This document shows, piece by piece, positions 35,210 through 43,053 of a stretch of DNA of 43,697 nt. The notes beneath the pieces were generated by a model that worked only from the letters and a program-made list of their open reading frames with translations, was not told the origin of the DNA and ran no database searches. The number at the start of each line of letters is the position of its first letter. Positions within the stretch are counted from its first letter, which is position 1. Location of the stretch: contig CACONR010000007.1 in assembly GCA_902628565.1 (NCBI GenBank), positions 1 through 43,697 of the forward strand, written 5' to 3'. Made by a program: the position numbers and the translations under genes. The DNA is from an uncultured Pelagibacteraceae bacterium (GTDB taxonomy: Bacteria; Pseudomonadota; Alphaproteobacteria; Pelagibacterales; Pelagibacteraceae).

Positions 35210-35527
35210 TTATTGACCAGGCGCTTTATAACCTATTTTGCTTGCTTTAGTTGTTGCTTTTGTAAAATCAATCGCTTCAAGTAAAGTTAAATTTTTAACT
35301 GCACCTGATGCTTCTACAACAAGCTTTACAGCTGCGAAGTCATCAAAACTACCCATTTCATTTATAACTACAAAATCATATGAACCTCTAACAATATCCA
35401 TACTATGCATTGTTCCACCCATAGCTTTTGTTAATTGTTCAACGACTGCTTTTCTATCACTTGTAGGATCTTTTAAAAAACCTTGAAAAGCTTTTTCCGT
35501 GTAGTTTCCCATTATGTATGCTTTCAT
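35210..35527 (-). CDS. GYD-domain protein
   Basis: This small ferredoxin-like alpha/beta protein of the GYD family has unknown function. It has 105 residues from ATG 35527 (MKAYIMGNYTEKAFQGFL); a TTG two codons earlier is less likely. The family motif is RGSYDFVVINEMGSFDDFAAVKL, followed by SGAVKNLTLLEAIDF. An AAGGAG ribosome-binding site (35539-35534) lies 6 bases before the ATG. It has its own terminator and is surrounded by plus-strand genes, so it is a single-gene unit. Confidence 0.85.
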   Translation of the reverse strand: MKAYIMGNYTEKAFQGFLKDPTSDRKAVVEQLTKAMGGTMHSMDIVRGSYDFVVINEMGSFDDFAAVKLVVEASGAVKNLTLLEAIDFTKATTKASKIGYKAPGQ

Positions 35528-35631
35528 GTTCAACTCCTTTTTTTTATAATTTAACGTATCATCTTATTGCTGATAATTGATGTGTAAAAATTACATAGTA
35601 GACACAACCTCTAGTAATGTTAGATTAAGAT

Positions 35632-37074
35632 ATGTACGAAAAATTTGGTCAATTTATTGATGGTAAATGGTGTCAATCCTCAGATAAATCAACTTATGAA
35701 GTAATAAATCCAGCTAACGAAGAAGTCATTGGACATGCATCTAAAGCTACTTCCCAAGATGTAGACAGAGCACTTAAATCAGCTGAAAAAGGGTTGGAAG
35801 TTTGGAAAAAAACTTCACCATGGCAGAGGTCTTATATAATTAGAAGAATTGCAGACAAAATTAGAGAAAAACAAGATGTACTAGCAAAATGGATGACTCT
35901 AGAAGTTGGTAAACCTTTCGCGGAAGCGAAAGGCGAGGTAAATGGAGCGGCTGATATTTTTGAATGGAATGCAGAAGAAACAAAAAGAATTTATGGTCAA
36001 ACTGTTGAAAGTAGATTTGAAGAAACAAGAGTTCATGTTTATTACCAACCAGTTGGTGTTGTAGCTGCATTATCTCCTTGGAATTTTCCAGCAGTTCTGT
36101 CTGCAAGAAAAATTTCAACAGCTTTAGCAGCTGGTTGTTCCGTAATAATAAAACCAGATGTAATAACCCCAGGTGTTGTAATGGAAATGGTAAATATTTG
36201 TAATGAATGTGGTGTTCCAACAGGTGTAGTAAATCTTTTATCAGGAGACCCTCCTAGTATCGCTCAACAATTAATAGCATCTGATATTATAAAAAAGATT
36301 TCAATAACTGGTTCATCAAGAGTTGGAAAATTAATTTTAAAACAAGCTGCTGACAAAGTTCAAAGAGTTACAATGGAATTGAGTGGACACTCGCCATTTA
36401 TAGTTTTTGATGATGCTGACATTAAAAAGGCGACAGATATGGCTATATCTGCAAAATTTAGAAACAACGGGCAAGTTTGTATTTCACCTAACAGATTCTA
36501 CATTCAGGAGAGTAAAAAAGAGGAATTTATAAATTTATTTATTGAAAAGACAAAAAAACTTAAAATTGGTGATGGCATGGATCCCTCAGTACAACTAGGA
36601 CCATTAACAACAAAAAAAAGGTTAAATGAAATTGAGGAATTGGTTGAGACGACTAAAAAAGAGGGCGCAAAAGTACTTTTAGGCGGTAAAAGACCACAAG
36701 GTTTCAACAAAGGATTTTATTATGAACCAACTATCTTTGATAATGTTAAAGATGATTATACTATTATGAAAGTAGAACCCTTTGGCCCATTAGTTCCAAT
36801 GTTATCTTTTAAAACATTTGATGAAGTAATAGAGCGAGCAAATAATCATGATCTTGGACTATCAAGTTATATCTGTACAAATTCTATGGAAAAAGCACAC
36901 AAAGCATCTGAACTAATGGAGACAGGAACAGTTGCAGTAAACACTCCGCTCGTTGCAATAGCCGAAGCTCCATTTGGGGGAATTAAACAAGCAGGTTATG
37001 GGCGTGAAGGTGGATCAATGGCTATTAAAGATTATTTAAATGTAAAATATACTCATTTAGGATTGAAAGGATAA
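35632..37074 (+). CDS. Aldehyde dehydrogenase, succinate-semialdehyde-type family
   Basis: The 480-residue NAD(P)-dependent dehydrogenase shows LSPWNFPAVLSARKISTALAAGC, ITGSSRVG, catalytic Glu249 in MELSGHSP and Cys283 in NGQVCISPNRFY, and APFGGIKQAGYGREGG. Two usual motifs are altered: KPAEETP reads KPDVITP, losing the acidic residue that contacts the NAD ribose, and EEPFGP reads VEPFGP. The substrate cannot be read. Next to sugar-acid genes it may oxidise a pathway aldehyde such as a ketoglutaric semialdehyde or lactaldehyde. Three bases separate it from the convergent dehydratase gene. Confidence 0.9.
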   Translation: MYEKFGQFIDGKWCQSSDKSTYEVINPANEEVIGHASKATSQDVDRALKSAEKGLEVWKKTSPWQRSYIIRRIADKIREKQDVLAKWMTLEVGKPFAEAKGEVNGAADIFEWNAEETKRIYGQTVESRFEETRVHVYYQPVGVVAALSPWNFPAVLSARKISTALAAGCSVIIKPDVITPGVVMEMVNICNECGVPTGVVNLLSGDPPSIAQQLIASDIIKKISITGSSRVGKLILKQAADKVQRVTMELSGHSPFIVFDDADIKKATDMAISAKFRNNGQVCISPNRFYIQESKKEEFINLFIEKTKKLKIGDGMDPSVQLGPLTTKKRLNEIEELVETTKKEGAKVLLGGKRPQGFNKGFYYEPTIFDNVKDDYTIMKVEPFGPLVPMLSFKTFDEVIERANNHDLGLSSYICTNSMEKAHKASELMETGTVAVNTPLVAIAEAPFGGIKQAGYGREGGSMAIKDYLNVKYTHLGLKG

Positions 37075-37077
37075 AAG

Positions 37078-38253
37078 CTATTCTAAAATCTTAAAATCAT
37101 TTTTGTATTTTTCGTTAATAGAAATACCAAGCCCTGGTACATTATCATCTAAATTGATATAACCATTTTGAGGTTCTGGTTCTCCTTTGAATAAATAGTA
37201 AAATAATTCATTGCCGATTTCTACTTGGTGAACGGGAAAATATTCTGAAAATGGACAATTATTACTTGCCATAGTTAAATGGTAGTTGTGCATTTGTCCT
37301 GCGTGAGGAATTACAGGAATATTATATTTTTCTGCAAGTGAATTAATCTTATGACCCGCTGTTATTCCACCTACTCGGTTGGAGTCATATTGTATATAAC
37401 TTATCGCTTTAAGATCTAGAAGATGTTTAAACCCTAAGACACTAAATTCATGTTCGCCACCGGCTATAGGAATATCTCCGAGAGCATTTAATTCAGCATA
37501 GCCTGAGATGTCATCTGGTATAACTGGCTCCTCCAACCATTTTGGTTTAAATTTTATTAAATCAGGTATTATTTTCTTTGAATATTCCAAATTCCAACCC
37601 ATATAGGCTTCAAGCATTAAATCGTTGTCATATCCAATAACCTCTCTAACAGCATTCACTAAAGCAATGTTTTTTTTGATGCCATCAGCTCCATCTTTAG
37701 GCCCCCAACCAAAACGCATTTTAAACATTTTAAAACCTTCATTAAGATATTTTTCAGACTCTTTTTGTAAGTCTTTAAGTGGCTGACTATATAATTTTGA
37801 AGCATAAACAGGAATTTTTTCCTTAGTTCTTCCACCAAGTAACTTAAACACTGGTTCATTTTTTAGTTTCCCCATTAAGTCCCAAATGCCTAAATCAATT
37901 GCAGAAATTCCAATCATTCCAATTCCTTTTCGTCCCCATGCCATAGTACTTCTGTACATCTTGTCCCAAAGATAATCATAATCAAAAGGATCCTCACCTA
38001 TAACCAAATTTTTTAAGTAACAATCTATTGCTTTTTTTGTAACTTCTGGCGCTAGAGCAGCATTTCCAAGACCAATAGTTCCATCATCAGCAATTACTTC
38101 ACATACTAACCATTGATGAAACCTAAAAGATTTCATTTTATCTCCACTCTCTCTTAGTAAGTCTGTAGGATTAGTACAAAAATTTTGAGCTGGAGGAACT
38201 ATCTCTCCTGTCCATTTATAAATTGTAGTTTTAATATCTTTAATTTTTGGCAT
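37078..38253 (-). CDS. Enolase-superfamily sugar-acid dehydratase, rhamnonate-dehydratase-like
   Basis: The 391-residue MR/MLE-family enzyme would remove water from an aldonic acid to give a 2-keto-3-deoxy acid. It has the N-terminal capping domain (to about 125), then the barrel. [15 protein letters not shown] resembles the WGPHDGDAGIRKD segment of L-rhamnonate dehydratases. Metal ligands are likely Glu215 ([10 protein letters not shown], where RhmD has Asp), Glu241/242 (WLEEP) and Glu267 (GGEHEF). Asp290 and His317 (IPHAGQMH) form the expected acid-base dyad. It is the second gene of a pdxA-dehydratase pair with a 2-base gap. Exact substrate unknown. Confidence 0.85.
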   Translation of the reverse strand: MPKIKDIKTTIYKWTGEIVPPAQNFCTNPTDLLRESGDKMKSFRFHQWLVCEVIADDGTIGLGNAALAPEVTKKAIDCYLKNLVIGEDPFDYDYLWDKMYRSTMAWGRKGIGMIGISAIDLGIWDLMGKLKNEPVFKLLGGRTKEKIPVYASKLYSQPLKDLQKESEKYLNEGFKMFKMRFGWGPKDGADGIKKNIALVNAVREVIGYDNDLMLEAYMGWNLEYSKKIIPDLIKFKPKWLEEPVIPDDISGYAELNALGDIPIAGGEHEFSVLGFKHLLDLKAISYIQYDSNRVGGITAGHKINSLAEKYNIPVIPHAGQMHNYHLTMASNNCPFSEYFPVHQVEIGNELFYYLFKGEPEPQNGYINLDDNVPGLGISINEKYKNDFKILE

Positions 38254-38255
38254 TA

Positions 38256-39248
38256 CTATTTTTTATTATTAGCCATTGTTAATGCTATTTTAAAAGATTG
38301 TAATGTTGGTTCTAAGTTTGCTTGATTCTTTCCGGCAATATCAAATGCTGTTCCATGTGCAGGTGTTGTTATTGGAATAGGCATACCACCTTGAACTGTA
38401 ACACCTCTATCAAAGCCGAAAGCTTTTAATCCAGATTGTAGTGCATCATGGTACATTCCTACAATGCAATCGTGATTTTTATTTTTAAAAGCTGTGATAA
38501 ATGAAGTGTCACATGGTAAGGGACCATCAGCATTAATGCCTAAGCTTTTTGCCTCCTCAATAGCAGGAATTATTTCATTCTTTTCCTCTACACCAAATTC
38601 TGCATGAGGATTTAACGCTTGCACTGCAACACGCGGGTTTGCAATACCATTTAATTTCATAGTTTGATGTATCAATTTAATGGGTTTAATTATTTTCTCT
38701 TTCTTAATATTTTTAGGGACTTCACTTATGGGGATATGGGAAGTAACTCTAGCAGTCCAAAAATTATCAACTACATTAAATTCACAAAAAAAACTCTCAA
38801 CATTTAATCTCTCAGCCATTAGATGAAGTTCATCAGAATGTTTGTTTCCTCCCATAATCATACTTGTTTTATTAAATGGTCCAAAATTTATTGCATGTAT
38901 CTTATTCTGTTTTGCAAGATCAAGAGCAAGATTTAACGATTGCAAAACACTTTTACCTGATTCTTTTGAGCATTCCGCAATCTTGTATTGGTGGTTTTTA
39001 CCTTTTGTTAAATCTAAAAAGAATTTGTTATTATTTTTAAAATTAATTTGGTCAAAATCAGTTACAAACTCTAAATTACTTTTATTTCCGGTAATTTTGT
39101 CACCACTTTCTAGGATTGCTTTTTCACCTATGACGACAATATTTACATCATCAGTTATTTTTTCACTCAATAATTTTGATATCAGCTCAGGTCCGATTCC
39201 AGAGGGATCGCCTAATAAGATACCAATATTAATTTTGTTTTCTGACAT
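38256..39248 (-). CDS. PdxA-family 4-phosphate dehydrogenase (likely PdxA2 type)
   Basis: The 330-residue NAD- and metal-dependent dehydrogenase shows [54 protein letters not shown] and [44 protein letters not shown] with the three metal histidines. Canonical PdxA works in vitamin B6 synthesis; PdxA2 relatives oxidise 4-phospho-erythronate or threonate in sugar-acid catabolism. The setting beside a dehydratase and an importer favours the catabolic role, but no DUF1537 kinase is present, so B6 synthesis remains possible. It is divergent from tctC. Confidence 0.82.
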   Translation of the reverse strand: MSENKINIGILLGDPSGIGPELISKLLSEKITDDVNIVVIGEKAILESGDKITGNKSNLEFVTDFDQINFKNNNKFFLDLTKGKNHQYKIAECSKESGKSVLQSLNLALDLAKQNKIHAINFGPFNKTSMIMGGNKHSDELHLMAERLNVESFFCEFNVVDNFWTARVTSHIPISEVPKNIKKEKIIKPIKLIHQTMKLNGIANPRVAVQALNPHAEFGVEEKNEIIPAIEEAKSLGINADGPLPCDTSFITAFKNKNHDCIVGMYHDALQSGLKAFGFDRGVTVQGGMPIPITTPAHGTAFDIAGKNQANLEPTLQSFKIALTMANNKK

Positions 39249-39317
39249 TTTTTTCTTTACGGGTTGTATCAGATAATGTTTAAATATTTAATTATAAATT
39301 AACTAATGAGGGAAATA

Positions 39318-40292
39318 ATGAAAAAAAGCTTTAAATTATTTTTAGCTGCTGCCTTTTTAGCAACTGAATTTTTTGTTGTGGCTCTTCCATTAATGATTAC
39401 ATCCGCAAAAGCTGATGGTCATCCAATTCAAGCTATTACTCATGCTGGTTTTGGCGGTGGAACAGACGTAACTACTAGAATGATGTTATTAAGAGCAAGA
39501 AGAGTTCTAAAACAAGACATGCAATTAGTGAATAAAAAAGGTGGTGGAGGGGCTGCATCTATGGATTATATGATGACTTTACCTGCAGATGGTAACCACA
39601 CTTTAACTTGGACTACTGGACATGCAGTATCAATGGCTTTAGGAAAAACTAAAGTAAAAATTAGTGATATGCAACCATTAGCTAGAGGAACTGATGATCC
39701 ACAATTGTTTGTTGTAAATTGTAAATCTGATATCAAGGATGCTAAGAAGTTTATTAGCACACAAAAATCAAAATCATTAAAGTATGGAACAACCCATACA
39801 GGTGGTATTGACGATGTTAGTGCAATCGCATTTACGAAAAAAGGTGGATTAAAAGATCCAACTATTGTTGCTTACAAAGGAGTTGCTCCGATTAAAACAA
39901 ACTTAATCAAAGGCGATATCGATGTTGGTGTTCTTAATTTAGGTGAAGCATTGACTGAGATCAATGAAGGTAAACTTTGCGTATCAGTTGTGCTAGCTAA
40001 TAATAGAATGGCTAAGATTGGTGACTCTCCAACTGCTAAAGAACTAGGTATACCAGTTTCTTTATCTACAGTTAGAGGATTTGTAACTAAAAAAGGTGCT
40101 CCAGCAGACAGAGTAAAACAATTAGAAGCTGGAATGATGAAAGCTATGAGCCATAACTATTATAAAAATTTCTTAACTGAAATTGGTCTTGATGAGACTA
40201 GTGTAGTTGGTGCTGATGAGTGGGGTAAGCAGATGGAAGAAATGCTTACTGAAATGACAGCTCAATTAAAAGCTTTAGGTTACATTAAGTAA
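39318..40292 (+). CDS. tctC: Tripartite tricarboxylate transporter substrate-binding protein (TctC family)
   Basis: This periplasmic binding protein captures the substrate for the TctAB permease. From ATG 39318 it has 324 residues, with a signal peptide (KKSFKLFLAAAFLATEFF) probably cleaved after TSAKA. Family features are ITHAGFGGGTDVTTRMM, VVNKKGGGGAASMDYM-like sequence, and KYGTTHTGGIDDV. GAGGGA before 39318 supports this start over ATG 39306. TctC proteins bind carboxylates; the ligand is not readable, and the locus suggests a sugar acid. A terminator follows within the next gene, which would favour abundant TctC. Confidence 0.92.
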   Translation: MKKSFKLFLAAAFLATEFFVVALPLMITSAKADGHPIQAITHAGFGGGTDVTTRMMLLRARRVLKQDMQLVNKKGGGGAASMDYMMTLPADGNHTLTWTTGHAVSMALGKTKVKISDMQPLARGTDDPQLFVVNCKSDIKDAKKFISTQKSKSLKYGTTHTGGIDDVSAIAFTKKGGLKDPTIVAYKGVAPIKTNLIKGDIDVGVLNLGEALTEINEGKLCVSVVLANNRMAKIGDSPTAKELGIPVSLSTVRGFVTKKGAPADRVKQLEAGMMKAMSHNYYKNFLTEIGLDETSVVGADEWGKQMEEMLTEMTAQLKALGYIK

Positions 40293-40314
40293 TAAAAATT
40301 CGTACATTGATTAA

Positions 40315-40824
40315 ATGAGCGATGTACAAAAATCTAAAGGGGCAGACAAAAAAAGTTTGCCCCTTTTTTTTAATATCTCATTTAAAGTCATTTTTATTAT
40401 TGTATTAATTTCGAGTGTTCTATTATATTTTACATTTACATTTGAAGAAGTTCCTCCAATTTTAAACAGAGGTATTCAACCAGCTACATTTCCAAAAGCC
40501 TTATTAATTCTAATTATTTCATTGAGCTTAATTGTCTATTACTTATCAATCAAAGTTCCTTGGAATATTGAAAAAAAATTACCAAATTCTTTTTATATTA
40601 CTTTAGCTAGTTTTATTATTTTTTCAGTTGTAAGTGTTACTCTAGATTTCTTTCTTGGTATTTCAGTTTTATCAGTGATAGTTTCATTCTTTTGGGGTGA
40701 AAGAAGAATTTTCTATTTATTTTTAGTGGCCATAATTTTTCCAATAATAGTATTCATTTTTTTTGAAACTATTTTAGGGCTTAGATTCCCTGGAGGTATT
40801 ATCACAAATCTTTATTACAACTAA
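40315..40824 (+). CDS. tctB: Small membrane subunit TctB
   Basis: The 169-residue inner-membrane protein has four hydrophobic segments (about 21-43, 64-83, 95-122, 128-160), as in TctB. ILNRGIQPATFPKALLI is characteristic. It pairs with TctA to form the permease. The only ATG before the first helix is 40315, and codons 8-19 are made by a strong terminator hairpin; the first 18 residues are polar and could vary freely. An in-frame TTG at 40357 is a possible later start. There is no Shine-Dalgarno before 40315. Confidence 0.88.
   Translation: MSDVQKSKGADKKSLPLFFNISFKVIFIIVLISSVLLYFTFTFEEVPPILNRGIQPATFPKALLILIISLSLIVYYLSIKVPWNIEKKLPNSFYITLASFIIFSVVSVTLDFFLGISVLSVIVSFFWGERRIFYLFLVAIIFPIIVFIFFETILGLRFPGGIITNLYYN
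40337..40371 (+). terminator. Intrinsic terminator embedded in the tctB coding start
   Basis: AAGGGGCAGAC (40337-40347) and GTTTGCCCCTT (40355-40365) form an 11-bp stem with one G-U and a loop of seven A, followed by T to 40371 (eight T including the last stem bases). The stem core GGGGCA/TGCCCC is unusually GC-rich here. It lies 45 bases after the tctC stop and inside tctB codons 8-19, so it should cut most transcripts after tctC. Confidence 0.93.
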
Positions 40825-40826
40825 TT

Positions 40827-42299
40827 ATGGAAAATTTATCTTTAATGCTAGCTCCTTTATTAAGTTCAAAGTTAATGATTGTATTAATTTTTGGAACACT
40901 TTTTGGTTTAATACTTGGTGTTTTACCTGGACTTGGACCAACAACAGGAGGTGCTTTAATTTTGCCTTTTACAATGACATTAGATCCTTTATCAGCAATT
41001 GTTTTATTGACTGCGATTTATTGTGCTGGAACTTATGGAGGTGCAATCACTGCAGTTTTAATTAACACACCTGGAACACCAGCTGCTGCTGCTACATGCT
41101 TAGATGGATATCCACTCGCACAAAAAGGAGAAGCTGGAAGAGCCCTAGGAATGGCCACCGTATCAAGTACAATAGGAGGAATTTTTAGTGTTGTAGTTTT
41201 GGTTTTTTTTGCTCCACTGCTTGCTCAATTAGCATATGAATTTGGTCAACCCGAATATTTTGCATTAGCAATCTTTGGTTTGACGATGCTTGCATCTATA
41301 GGTGAAGGTAGTCCAATTAAAAATTTGATTGCGGGAGCATTTGGTATTTTAATTTCAACTATTGGCAAAGACTTTATGACATCAATTGATAGATTTACTT
41401 TTGGTATAAATGAATTATCTGAAGGCATAGGATTTATTCCTGTAGTTGTTGGATTATTTGCGATAAGTGAAATGTTAACTCAATCAACATTATTAGATCA
41501 AATATTTAACAGAGTGGCTTTAAAAGCAGTCAAACTTCCATCAATTTCAGACTATAAAAAAACTTGGATTACTATTTTAAGATCATCTGGAATTGGATCT
41601 TTTATTGGAGTTTTACCTGCTGAGGGCGGGACAGTTGCGTCATTAATTGGATATTCTGAAGCAAAAAGATGGTCAAAAAATCCTGAAGAATTTGGAAAAG
41701 GTTCTGTGGAAGGAATTGCTGGAGCTGAAGCTGCCAATAATGCAGCCACAGGCGGTGCAATGGTACCGACGCTGGCACTTGGAATTCCAGGAAGTGCAAC
41801 AACAGCTGTAATTTTGACAGGTCTTATTATTCATGGTGTTAGACCAGGTCCAGATTTATTTAGAGAACAACCAGATTTTCTCTATGGAATTTTTGGTGCA
41901 ATGTTAATTGCAAATGTTTTATTTTTTATATTTGGTTTTTTTGGGGCCAAGATTTTTGCAAGAATAACTTTAGTACCAAATAAATTACTTTGGCCAATGA
42001 TTTTTGCAGTTTCAGTTTGTGGAACATACTCGCTCAGTCAATCAATTTTAGATGTATGGATAATGTTATTTTTTGGAGTAATTGGATTCTTTATGAGGCG
42101 TTATGGTTTTTCTGTTGTGCCAGTTATAATAGGTTTGATTTTAGGAGAATTGGTTGAGGGAACTTTGAGACAATCTTTAGTTATCTTTGAGGGAGACTGG
42201 TTAAGATTTTTAACAAGACCTATAGCGGTAACTTTCTTTATTTTATCTTTAATTGCTTTAATTTTTCCTCTATTAAGAAAGAAAAAATCAAATGAATAA
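40827..42299 (+). CDS. tctA: Large membrane subunit TctA
   Basis: This is the transport channel of the TTT system, 490 residues with about 11-12 membrane helices. Family motifs are clear: GTLFGLILGVLPGLGPTTGGAL, YCAGTYGGAITAVLINTPGTPAAAATCLDGYP, GIGSFIGVLPAEGGTVASLIGYSEAKRWSK and GGAMVPTLALGIPGSATTAVILTGLIIHG. It begins 2 bases after tctB. Transport is expected to be driven by an ion gradient. Its 3' end overlaps the SDR gene by 8 bases, which ties the transporter and the enzyme in one operon. Confidence 0.96.
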   Translation: MENLSLMLAPLLSSKLMIVLIFGTLFGLILGVLPGLGPTTGGALILPFTMTLDPLSAIVLLTAIYCAGTYGGAITAVLINTPGTPAAAATCLDGYPLAQKGEAGRALGMATVSSTIGGIFSVVVLVFFAPLLAQLAYEFGQPEYFALAIFGLTMLASIGEGSPIKNLIAGAFGILISTIGKDFMTSIDRFTFGINELSEGIGFIPVVVGLFAISEMLTQSTLLDQIFNRVALKAVKLPSISDYKKTWITILRSSGIGSFIGVLPAEGGTVASLIGYSEAKRWSKNPEEFGKGSVEGIAGAEAANNAATGGAMVPTLALGIPGSATTAVILTGLIIHGVRPGPDLFREQPDFLYGIFGAMLIANVLFFIFGFFGAKIFARITLVPNKLLWPMIFAVSVCGTYSLSQSILDVWIMLFFGVIGFFMRRYGFSVVPVIIGLILGELVEGTLRQSLVIFEGDWLRFLTRPIAVTFFILSLIALIFPLLRKKKSNE

Positions 42300-43041
42300 A
42301 TATAATTTTGAAAGTAGAATCGCAGTTGTAACAGGTGGAGCTCAAGGATTTGGTTATGCGATTTCAAAAAAAATTATAGAGTCAGGCGGAAAAGTGATTA
42401 TCTGGGATATTGATAAGTCTGCGATTGATAAAGCAAAAAAAGAAATCAACTCTAATAATTTCCACTCTCAAGAAGTCGATATAATAGATTTTAAAAATAT
42501 TGAAAAAGCAATTAATGATATTGAGACAAAATTTGGAAAAATAGATATTTTTGTAAACAATGCTGGTATGACAGGAATGAATGCTAAAGTTTGGGAGTAT
42601 CCTTTAGATGAATGGAAAAAAGTGATTGACCTAAATTTAAATGCAACTTTTTATTGTTGTCGAGCTATAGTCCCTCACATGATTAAAAATAATTATGGTA
42701 GAATAATAAATATTGCTTCTATTGCTGGTAAAGAGGGTAATCCTAATGCAAGCGCTTATAGCACTTCCAAAGCAGGGGTAATTGGTCTGACAAAATCTTT
42801 GGGCAAGGAACTAGCTGATAAAAATATTGCAGTAAATTGTGTCACACCAGCTGCAGCAAAAACGAGAATTTTTGACCAGATGACAGAAGAACATATAAAC
42901 TATATGTTGTCTAAAATACCAAGAAATCGGTTTGCGAAAGTAGATGAATTAGCCTCTTTGGTATGCTGGTTAGCAAGTGAAGAAAATTCATTTAGCACAG
43001 CGGCAGTATTTGACTTAAGTGGTGGAAGAGCAACATATTAA
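42292..43041 (+). CDS. Short-chain dehydrogenase/reductase (sugar-acid type candidate)
   Basis: The 249-residue NAD-dependent enzyme shows the Rossmann motif TGGAQGFGYA (14-23), NNAG (89-92), and catalytic Ser143, Tyr156 and Lys160 (YSTSK). Asp39 after the second strand (IIWDID) indicates preference for NAD over NADP. General SDRs of this class include 3-oxoacyl reductases and sugar dehydrogenases. Gene order, directly after tctA and before an FAH-family gene, suggests it oxidises a 2-keto-3-deoxy sugar acid to the 2,4-diketo form; this is inference. Confidence 0.88.
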   Translation: MNKYNFESRIAVVTGGAQGFGYAISKKIIESGGKVIIWDIDKSAIDKAKKEINSNNFHSQEVDIIDFKNIEKAINDIETKFGKIDIFVNNAGMTGMNAKVWEYPLDEWKKVIDLNLNATFYCCRAIVPHMIKNNYGRIINIASIAGKEGNPNASAYSTSKAGVIGLTKSLGKELADKNIAVNCVTPAAAKTRIFDQMTEEHINYMLSKIPRNRFAKVDELASLVCWLASEENSFSTAAVFDLSGGRATY

Positions 43042-43053
43042 AAAGGAGAAGAA

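Noticed and set aside
35861..36220. Leucine/glutamine-rich minus-strand frame inside the aldehyde dehydrogenase
   Set aside because: It is a shadow of the conserved dehydrogenase codons, with composition unlike real proteins here.
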